DNA from: Acidobacteriota bacterium
Lineage (GTDB): Bacteria > Acidobacteriota > Terriglobia > Terriglobales > Acidobacteriaceae
DNA: 11,557 bases
Direction of reading: 5' to 3'
NCBI GenBank assembly: GCA_021805955.1
Contig: JAJZDO010000156.1
Span: 1 to 11,557, forward strand
The notes under the pieces are model-generated. The model did not search any database. It was not told the DNA's origin and was given only the letters and a program-made list of their open reading frames with translations. Position numbers and translations under genes: made by a program. Shown one piece after another: positions 6,253 through 11,557 of this stretch (its first letter is position 1; each line of letters opens with the position of its first letter).

Positions 6253-7194
6253 ATGGCGACGAAACGCTGTGCGCGTGCCGTGCTCGTAGCGACGATGGTG
6301 TGGATGGGCGCGGGATTTGTCTCGTCTGTCTGGGGGCAGAGCCAGAATTCCGCTGGACAGGCGCAGTTGGTTGTTACCGCGAATGGAAACAAATCGCGTT
6401 TAGCTCAGCCTCTCTCGCAAAGCGATATAGCAGTGAAAGTGAAGAATCGTCCGGCCAACATTGTGGGTTGGGCGCTCTTCACCGGATCCAATGACGATTT
6501 GCAACTTGTACTTATGTTCGACGATTCCTCGCGCATGTATCTGACGCAGCAAATTCCCGCGCTGAGAAAATTCATCGAGGCCCTTCCGCCCTCGGCTGCT
6601 GTGGGGATTGCCTATATGCAATATGGAAATTACGTGATGGCACGACCCATGACGACGGACCACGTGCTGGCGGCGAAATCCTTACGTGTGACACTCGCGA
6701 TCCCAGGCATCAGCGGTAGTCCCTATTTCTGTCTGTCGCAGTTGGCCAAGCATTGGCCTTCCAAGGAGCCGAGTTCGCGCCGCGTCGCCTTTATGGTGAC
6801 CAACGGAGAAGATCCGTATTACCCGCACCACGACCTCCAAGATCCGTACCTGCGCGACGCGATTCAAGACACCCAAAAGGCCGGACTTCTCGTGTATACC
6901 CTTTATTTCGGGGAAAACGGTCGAATGAATCAGGGCTACGCAGGCATTGTGATTGGCCAAAATTACCTGCTGCAAGTAGCGACCGCGACCGGCGGTGATT
7001 TCTACCAATTGGGGTTGGGCAGTCCAGTGTCGTTCGAGCCATTCTTAGATCAGTTTCGTCGATCGCTGGACAATCAGTATTTGCTGACCCTCACGACCCC
7101 CGATTCTGGTTGGCTCAACGTCAGCGTGAAGTCGAAGGTTCCGGGTGTAAAACTCGTTGCCGCCAGGACAATCTATATCGCCAAAAACAAGTGA
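6253..7194 (+). CDS. Secreted VWA-like protein, tandem copy 1
   Basis: A 313-residue exported protein with the layout of the VWFA-related Acidobacterial domain family. A signal peptide covers about 1-28 (MATKRCARAVLVATMVWMGAGFVSSVWG). A short beta region follows at 36-75 (QAQLVVTA, LSQSDIAVKVKNRPANIVGW), then a VWA-like fold at about 82-275, and a closing beta segment QYLLTLTTPDSGWLNVSVKSKV (275-296) ending in RTIYIAKNK. The metal site DxSxS reads D90-D-S-S-R94, keeping the Asp and first Ser but not the last Ser. The TTDH loop (134-137) keeps the Thr. The usual TDG is TNG (183-185). C160 sits in GSPYFCLS. The ATG at 6253 follows GGGAGG (6243-6248). An upstream TTGACA at 6127-6132 could be a -35 box, but no good -10 is seen. 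The 212-base gap after galE holds nothing else recognisable. Function is unknown; binding or adhesion is a guess. Confidence 0.8.
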   Translation: MATKRCARAVLVATMVWMGAGFVSSVWGQSQNSAGQAQLVVTANGNKSRLAQPLSQSDIAVKVKNRPANIVGWALFTGSNDDLQLVLMFDDSSRMYLTQQIPALRKFIEALPPSAAVGIAYMQYGNYVMARPMTTDHVLAAKSLRVTLAIPGISGSPYFCLSQLAKHWPSKEPSSRRVAFMVTNGEDPYYPHHDLQDPYLRDAIQDTQKAGLLVYTLYFGENGRMNQGYAGIVIGQNYLLQVATATGGDFYQLGLGSPVSFEPFLDQFRRSLDNQYLLTLTTPDSGWLNVSVKSKVPGVKLVAARTIYIAKNK

Positions 7195-7252
7195 TCGATT
7201 GTTGGACGAACATGGGGAAGCGCGGCAGAGTTGAATGAATGGAGGAACGACG

Positions 7253-8191
7253 ATGAGGAATCGGATTGCTAGTTCCATCCTCGTGGCGGCAATCATCTGC
7301 GTGGGCGCGGGATTTGCCTCACAGGCCGTGAGTCAGATTGAGAATCCCACGGGACAGGCGCAATTGGTTGTAACCGTGAGAGCCAAGAAGTCGCGTCCGG
7401 TTCAGCCCGTTCAGCAGAGCGATATTGCCGTGAGATTGAACAATCGTCCCGCGGACACGGTGGGCTGGAAGCCGCTCAAGGGCCCGGATGCCAATCTGCA
7501 GCTTATATTTTTTATCGACGAAGGCGTGCGGTCGTATTGGAGTCTGCAGATTCCAGATTTGAAGAAATTCATTGACGTGTTGCCCCCGTCCACCGCCGTA
7601 GCGGTTGCATACATGGACAACGGCAGGGCTGTAATGGCGCAGACCCTGACCACCGACCACGCGCTGGCGGCGAAATCCCTGCGCATGACCAATGAAATCC
7701 CGGGCATCAGCGGCAGTCCCTATTTTTGCCTATCGGACCTGGCCAAGAATTATTGGCATTCTCCGCGAAAAACTCGACGCGTGGTTTTTATGGTGACCAA
7801 CGGAGAAGACCCATATTACAGGTCGATGGATATGCAGGACCCTTACGTTGCCGCCGCGATTCAAGACGCTCAAAAAGCGGGACTGCTTGTGTATTCCATC
7901 TACTTTCGCAATCGGGACGCGGGTGGCCCGAACAGCTTCAGTACCCTGATTGGCCAGAGTTATCTTTTGCGAGTCGCGAACGAAACCGGTGGCGAATTCT
8001 ACAGCATGGCCTTGATGAGTCCCATCTCGTTTACCCCGTATTTGAAACAGTTCAAGGAGTCCCTGAACCACCAGTATTTGTTGACTGTGGCGGCTGGCCG
8101 TACGGGCTGGCAGCAAGTGAGCGTCAAGGCCAAAATTCCAGATGTACAACTGGCCGCTCCCAAGGAGATCTATGTGGACAAGAATGAGTGA
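7253..8191 (+). CDS. Secreted VWA-like protein, tandem copy 2
   Basis: A 312-residue paralogue of the flanking genes, 58 bases after copy 1. The signal peptide is about 1-28 (MRNRIASSILVAAIICVGAGFASQAVSQ). Domain order is the same: QAQLVVTV...QSDIAVRLNNRPADTVGW, VWA-like core, then QYLLTVAAGRTGWQQVSVKAKI and EIYVDKNE. The metal site is the most eroded of the three: D89-E-G-V-R93 retains only the first Asp. The third loop is TNG (182-184), and TTDH (133-136) and GSPYFCLS with C159 are kept. Against copy 1, the 56 residues beginning LPPS are identical at about 41 positions by hand count, and DNA identity is locally high (ATGGTGACCAACGGAGAAGA occurs in both), suggesting recent duplication or gene conversion. 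The ATG at 7253 follows GGAGG by seven bases; the in-frame ATG at 7235 precedes that site. Probably co-transcribed with its neighbours. Confidence 0.8.
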   Translation: MRNRIASSILVAAIICVGAGFASQAVSQIENPTGQAQLVVTVRAKKSRPVQPVQQSDIAVRLNNRPADTVGWKPLKGPDANLQLIFFIDEGVRSYWSLQIPDLKKFIDVLPPSTAVAVAYMDNGRAVMAQTLTTDHALAAKSLRMTNEIPGISGSPYFCLSDLAKNYWHSPRKTRRVVFMVTNGEDPYYRSMDMQDPYVAAAIQDAQKAGLLVYSIYFRNRDAGGPNSFSTLIGQSYLLRVANETGGEFYSMALMSPISFTPYLKQFKESLNHQYLLTVAAGRTGWQQVSVKAKIPDVQLAAPKEIYVDKNE

Positions 8192-8204
8192 TCGCTTCGA
8201 TGCA

Positions 8205-8245
8205 CGCATGAGGGGAAGGGCGATGCAACGCCAATCGCTCATGCG
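8205..8245. repeat. Stem-loop in the spacer between VWA copies 2 and 3
   Basis: CGCATGAG (8205-8212) pairs with CTCATGCG (8238-8245), and GCGAT (8220-8224) with ATCGC (8234-8238) inside it. The two share base 8238, so a 7+5 bp structure with an internal loop is most likely. There is no T run, so it is not a terminator. It may protect or process a polycistronic mRNA. The spacer also carries a block (GAGGGGAAGGGCGATGCA) resembling the spacer after copy 1 (CATGGGGAAGCGCGGCAG). Confidence 0.4.
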
Positions 8246-8336
8246 AGAATCGAAATTCACGTCACAGCGCCCCGACCGTGGGCCAGGCGGGATGATTCGC
8301 GGAGCATATACAACGGCAGAATCCAATGGAGGAACG

Positions 8337-9251
8337 ATGATAGGAAAGCGGGTAGTCAGTTCGGTTTTCATAGCGGCAACGATCGGGGTGAGTGCTGGAT
8401 TTGTGCCCCTCGCGATGGGGCAGACCGAAAAATCTGCCGGACAATCGCAAGTGGTTGTCACGGTCAAGCCGGGTGTTCACGCGGCTCCCCTTGTGCGGCA
8501 GAACGATATTGTCGTGAAATTGGACAAACGGCCGGCGGACATTGTGAACTGGAGGCTGGTGAACGGATCCGATCCCGGCATGCAGCTTATTTTTCTTTTC
8601 GATTCAAAATCGCGCTCCTATCTGGACCGGAGGATTCCTTCGTTGGCAAAATTTGTTGAAGCGCTTCCACCGTCGGCCGCTGTGGGCGTCGCGTATATGG
8701 AGAACGGTAAGTCCGTCATGGTAGGGCCCCTGACGACAGATCACGCGCAGACGGCGAAATCGTTGTACGCGATAATTCCCAATCCCACCGGCAGTCCGTA
8801 TTTTTGTTTGTCGGACCTGGCCAAACACTGGCCTTCGCAACAACCGGCTTCGAGCCGAGTGATTGTCATGCTGAGCGACGGATCAGATCCATATAACAGT
8901 CCCGGTGTTATTGACGACCCATTTGTGGACTCCGCGATTCAAGACGCGCAAAAGTCCGGATTGATTGTCTATTCCGTGTATGTCCCGACGCATGATGCGG
9001 AGCCCTTGGGAGGTGAACTTCACATGCAGGGAGTAGCGAGGCAAACCGGCGGCCAGTTCTATGCGTTGAACGACGAAAGCCCGGCGATTTTCAATGACTT
9101 TGTGGGGATGCTATATCAGGCCCTGAGCCGGCAGTATTTGCTGACCTTGGCGATCCCCAAGCCGGGTTGGCAAAAAATCAGCGTACAGTCGAAGCTCTCC
9201 AGCGTGAAATTGGCAGCCCCCGCCGCGGTCTATGTGGACGGCAAGCGGTGA
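8337..9251 (+). CDS. Secreted VWA-like protein, tandem copy 3
   Basis: A 304-residue paralogue, the shortest and most diverged copy. The signal peptide covers about 1-28 (MIGKRVVSSVFIAATIGVSAGFVPLAMG). The beta region (QVVVTVK, VRQNDIVVKLDKRPADIVNW) and the VWA-like core follow, then QYLLTLAIPKPGWQKISVQSKL and AVYVDGKR. The metal site reads D89-S-K-S-R93, so a lysine replaces the first Ser. In contrast to copies 1 and 2 the third loop keeps Asp (LSDGSDPY, D181), while TTDH (133-136) and GSPYFCLS with C157 are conserved. Near the cysteine, a shorter NPTG replaces the PGISG of the other copies. ATG 8337 follows GGAGG (8328-8332) by only four bases. The 13-base leader AATGGAGGAACGA is identical to that of copy 2. 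The frame is open upstream to 8142 but overlaps copy 2, so the longer start is rejected. The gene ends before a candidate terminator. Confidence 0.8.
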   Translation: MIGKRVVSSVFIAATIGVSAGFVPLAMGQTEKSAGQSQVVVTVKPGVHAAPLVRQNDIVVKLDKRPADIVNWRLVNGSDPGMQLIFLFDSKSRSYLDRRIPSLAKFVEALPPSAAVGVAYMENGKSVMVGPLTTDHAQTAKSLYAIIPNPTGSPYFCLSDLAKHWPSQQPASSRVIVMLSDGSDPYNSPGVIDDPFVDSAIQDAQKSGLIVYSVYVPTHDAEPLGGELHMQGVARQTGGQFYALNDESPAIFNDFVGMLYQALSRQYLLTLAIPKPGWQKISVQSKLSSVKLAAPAAVYVDGKR

Positions 9252-9277
9252 TTGCCTGGCTGCATTGATGAAGGCAT

Positions 9278-9322
9278 GCGCGGCAGATATCGCTGCGCGC
9301 CGTGCTACCCCGGCGTGTTTTT
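9278..9322 (+). terminator. Candidate terminator after the VWA triplet
   Basis: Two alternative GC stems overlap here. The first is GCGCG-(G)-CAG (9278-9286) with CTG-CGCGC (9293-9300). The second is CGCCG (9298-9302) with CGGCG (9311-9315), followed by TGTTTTT (9316-9322). The second has the form of an intrinsic terminator on the plus strand, though the stem is only five pairs. It lies in the 75-base gap where the VWA block and the transporter gene converge. Confidence 0.5.
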
Positions 9323-9326
9323 GCGG

Positions 9327-10601
9327 TCAATGGTAGATCAGAACCAGTGCCAGCACGGCGATCAAAAGCGTTGGCGGCATGACCAGCACGCCGACGCGCA
9401 GGAAATGCCAGGCGCTCACCTCGATCTTTTCGCGTCGCAGCGCGATCAGCCACAAGATGGTAGCCAGCGATCCAGTTACGGAAAGATTCGGGCCCAGGTT
9501 GATGCCAAGTAAAACTGCGGCGTGCATCACTCGCGTGCCGTGCGCAGCCTGGATCGCCGCCGCGCCGATCAGGCCCATGGGCAGATTGTTGATGGCGTTG
9601 GCGGCAATGCCGAAGCCAAACGCAACCGCGCTCAGGCCTGCGAGGGGCGGCCACGCAGCGGCGGTCTTCAACGCGTAGGCGGAAATCGCCAGCGCTCCAA
9701 CTCCGCGCAATGCCGCCACCATGACAAACAGACCCGCCACCAGCGGAATCACACTCCAGGACATGTGCCGCAGGGCCGCCGTCATCACGCGACCCTGTTT
9801 GCCGGCCACAAAGAGCATCGCGAGGATCCCGGCAACAAACGCCGCGGGGCCGACCGGTCCTCCCAGCGCGGAGGTGGCCAGCAACGCGCCCGCGGCCAAT
9901 AGAATTCCCAGGCCCGCGCGCCGTCCCATTGGATTGAGTGAAGCCGGTCGAACTCCATCTTGCATCGGCGGTCTCAGGTCTTTGCGGCTATGCCACCAGA
10001 GCAACAGAAATGTCATTCCAATCGCGGCTGTCGCCGGGAGCAGAAATATCCGCAGCCATTCTCCCAAAGCGGGCAACTGGCCATCAAACACAACCAGGTT
10101 CGCCGGATTCGAAATGGGCAGAACGAAGCTGGCCGCGTTGGCGATCAATGCGCAGGCGAACAGATACGGAAGTGGCGAGGTTTTCGTGCGGCGAACGACG
10201 GCCAGTACGGCGGGCGTCAGCAGGACAGCGGTGGCGTCGTTGGAAAGCAGCGACGTGACGACGATGCCAATGCCGTAGACCAGCACAAACAGGCGCATCT
10301 GCGAGCCGCGCGCGTGTTCCATGGCCAGTTCCGCCAGCCAATCGAAAACGCCATGTTGCCGGGCCAGTTCCGCCAGCAGCATCATCCCGGCCAGAAACAA
10401 ATAGACGTTGGTGCCGGCGCGCACAGCGGTCCACGCCTGACCGAGAGGCAGCAGGCGAAAAACGACCAGCAGAATCGCGCCGGCGACCGCCCAGACATAT
10501 TCGGGAACGCGGCGCGGACGCCAGAGAATCAGGACGAACACCAGCACGCACAAAATCCAAGTTGAAATCCAGACGGCGATTTGTGCGGGGTGTGTCGGCA
10601 T
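9327..10601 (-). CDS. ArsB/NhaD-superfamily membrane transporter (arsenite efflux type)
   Basis: A 424-residue polytopic inner-membrane protein, the usual length for ArsB, with roughly 10-12 hydrophobic segments. Family motifs include SLLSNDATAVLLTP (117-130) and ANAASFVLPISNPANLVVF (154-172). In the second half come GIAANAINNLPMG (331-343), with the mirrored NNLP, and INLGPNLSVTGSLATILW (367-384). ArsB exports arsenite or antimonite using the proton gradient, alone or with the ArsA ATPase. Related anion and Na+/H+ carriers (ArsP-type, NhaD, SLC13) share the fold, so the substrate is inferred. The start ATG 10601 gives a normal ArsB N-terminus. The frame stays open to 10931 but then overlaps the divergent dehydrogenase. 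No clear ribosome binding site precedes 10601. No arsR, arsC or arsA lies in the window, so an arsenic role lacks neighbourhood support. Confidence 0.85.
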   Translation of the reverse strand: MPTHPAQIAVWISTWILCVLVFVLILWRPRRVPEYVWAVAGAILLVVFRLLPLGQAWTAVRAGTNVYLFLAGMMLLAELARQHGVFDWLAELAMEHARGSQMRLFVLVYGIGIVVTSLLSNDATAVLLTPAVLAVVRRTKTSPLPYLFACALIANAASFVLPISNPANLVVFDGQLPALGEWLRIFLLPATAAIGMTFLLLWWHSRKDLRPPMQDGVRPASLNPMGRRAGLGILLAAGALLATSALGGPVGPAAFVAGILAMLFVAGKQGRVMTAALRHMSWSVIPLVAGLFVMVAALRGVGALAISAYALKTAAAWPPLAGLSAVAFGFGIAANAINNLPMGLIGAAAIQAAHGTRVMHAAVLLGINLGPNLSVTGSLATILWLIALRREKIEVSAWHFLRVGVLVMPPTLLIAVLALVLIYH

Positions 10602-10754
10602 GAAGAATTGATTGTCGCAGATGCAGGCTCGAACGTCTTTCTGCTTAGATTCGCACGGCGGAAGCACGGCATGGGATGCGCGCGGAAAAATTTCGAGCGC
10701 GGCGATTTCGATTCCTCTCCGCCATCGTTTACCATGGCTGGGTTGGTGAAAACC
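10602..10754. other. Divergent intergenic spacer, transporter/dehydrogenase
   Basis: This 153-base spacer must hold promoters for both directions. I find no convincing -35/-10 pair, no ArsR-type AT-rich inverted repeat, and no strong ribosome binding site on either side. An in-frame ATG at 10734 could extend the dehydrogenase by seven residues into it. Confidence 0.4.
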
Positions 10755-11557
10755 ATGCAAGCTTTGCAATTGACCGAATACCGGAAGCTCCAACTGGTGG
10801 ATCTGCCGGTGCCCGCACTCGCGCCGGATGAAGTGCTGATCCGCGTCGCGGCTTGCGGCATCTGCGGCAGCGATGTGCACGGGTATGATGGCTCGACCGG
10901 CCGCCGCATTCCGCCGCTGGTAATGGGCCATGAGGCTGCGGGCGTCATCGCTGCCGTGGGTACGGATGTCCTGATCTACGCGATCGGCGAACGCGTCACG
11001 TTCGATTCGACCATCTCCTGCGGGACCTGCCGGTTCTGCAAAACCGGCGCAATCAATCTATGCGACCATCGCGAGGTGCTGGGTGTTTCCTGCGGAGACT
11101 ATCGCCGCAACGGCGCCTTCGCGGAGTACGTCGTGGTCCCGGCGCGCATCGTCTACCGGCTTCCCGACGCGCTCGGTTTTGCCGAGGCCGCGATGATCGA
11201 GGCCGTTTCGGTCGCCTTGCACGCCGTGCATCTCGCCGCGCCGGAGCAGGGAAGTTCGGCTTTGGTCGTGGGTGCTGGCATGATCGGCTTATTGATTCTG
11301 CAATCGCTGCGCGTGGCGGGCTGCGAGAAAATTCTCGTGACGGACATAGACCGCGGACGGCTGGAGCTGGCGAAAAAACTTGGCGCGGAGGAAGTGCTGC
11401 ACGTCGACGCGGCGACCATGAGTGAGAAGATTGCCGAACAGGTCCGCGCCTTCACCGGCGGCCACGGCGCCGACGTTGTGCTGGAAGCTGTGGGTAGCCC
11501 GGCGACGGTGCGCACCGCCATTGCATCCGCGCGCAAAGGCGCGACTGTCACGCTGGT
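10755..11557 (+). CDS. Zinc-dependent medium-chain dehydrogenase (polyol/threonine dehydrogenase-like), cut by right edge
   Basis: The first 267 codons of an MDR-superfamily NAD(P)-dependent alcohol or polyol dehydrogenase. The catalytic zinc ligands are visible: C37 in ACGICGSDVHGYD and H59-E60 in VMGHEAAG, with E149 in the MIEAVSVALHAV helix. The structural zinc site has four cysteines, C89, C92, C95 and C103 (SCGTCRFCKTGAINLC). The nucleotide site VVGAGMIG has the GxGxxG glycines G173, G175 and G178. D197 and D199 in LVTDIDRGRLELAKKLGA end the second strand, the acidic position favouring NAD over NADP. The family includes sorbitol/L-iditol, galactitol-1-phosphate, threonine and butanediol dehydrogenases; I cannot tell which. 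ATG 10755 gives the usual MQALQLTEYRKLQLVDLP start; ATG 10734 is in frame and possible. About 80 residues are missing at the C-terminus. Divergent from the transporter. Confidence 0.9.
   Translation, partial: MQALQLTEYRKLQLVDLPVPALAPDEVLIRVAACGICGSDVHGYDGSTGRRIPPLVMGHEAAGVIAAVGTDVLIYAIGERVTFDSTISCGTCRFCKTGAINLCDHREVLGVSCGDYRRNGAFAEYVVVPARIVYRLPDALGFAEAAMIEAVSVALHAVHLAAPEQGSSALVVGAGMIGLLILQSLRVAGCEKILVTDIDRGRLELAKKLGAEEVLHVDAATMSEKIAEQVRAFTGGHGADVVLEAVGSPATVRTAIASARKGATVTL

Noticed and set aside
8142..8336. Upstream extension of VWA copy 3 overlapping copy 2
   Set aside because: It runs through the end of copy 2; the paralogous N-terminus and GGAGG leader point to ATG 8337.
9960..10565. Plus-strand 201-codon frame within the transporter region
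   Set aside because: Glutamine- and arginine-rich shadow product antisense to clear transmembrane coding sequence.
10602..10931. N-terminal extension of the ArsB-like gene
   Set aside because: It overlaps the divergent dehydrogenase antisense and is not hydrophobic or family-like; ArsB length fits ATG 10601.
1..11557. CRISPR array, tRNA, rRNA, transposase or attachment site
   Set aside because: Looked for on both strands by eye; no regularly spaced repeats, cloverleaf, or mobile-element protein was seen.

Overview
The window is GC-rich bacterial chromosome that most resembles an Acidobacteriota (Terriglobia/Koribacter-like) genome. This assignment is an inference. It rests on three tandem secreted proteins with the layout of the 'VWFA-related Acidobacterial domain' family, and on a glycine-rich TonB-family protein of a style common in that phylum. 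No rRNA, tRNA, CRISPR array, transposase or phage gene is visible.

Layout, left to right. (1) 1-550, minus strand: the N-terminal part of glutamyl-tRNA synthetase (gltX), running off the left edge. (2) 629-4400, minus strand: an envelope cluster read tonB-like gene -> degenerate M48-type metalloprotease-like protein -> small outer-membrane beta-barrel -> strong intrinsic terminator. A roughly 70-bp imperfect direct repeat links the 3' end of the TonB gene to the leader of the protease-like gene. One repeat copy still spells a second TonB-like C-terminal tail ending in FQLA-stop. (3) 4401-5047: a 647-base, AT-richer divergent intergenic region with palindromes, candidate promoters and at most one doubtful 45-residue ORF. 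(4) 5048-6040, plus strand: UDP-glucose 4-epimerase (galE) with a TTG start. (5) 6253-9251, plus strand: three consecutive paralogous secreted VWA-like proteins of 313, 312 and 304 residues, closed by a candidate terminator. (6) 9327-10601, minus strand: an ArsB/NhaD-superfamily membrane transporter converging on the VWA block. (7) 10755 to the right edge, plus strand: a zinc-dependent medium-chain dehydrogenase, divergent from the transporter and truncated by the window.

How the parts may work together: the TonB-like protein, the secreted protease-like protein and the beta-barrel form a co-oriented envelope module. galE supplies UDP-galactose for surface polysaccharide. The VWA triplet is a separate family of secreted proteins that has expanded locally. 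Its proposed metal site is eroded differently in each copy, while a PYFCLS helix, a TTDH loop and a QYLLT strand are kept. This suggests binding or structural roles that no longer need a canonical metal-ion site. The triplet and the inactive-looking M48 protein are the two most interesting elements here. No complete multi-gene system of obviously new type can be demonstrated from the sequence alone.
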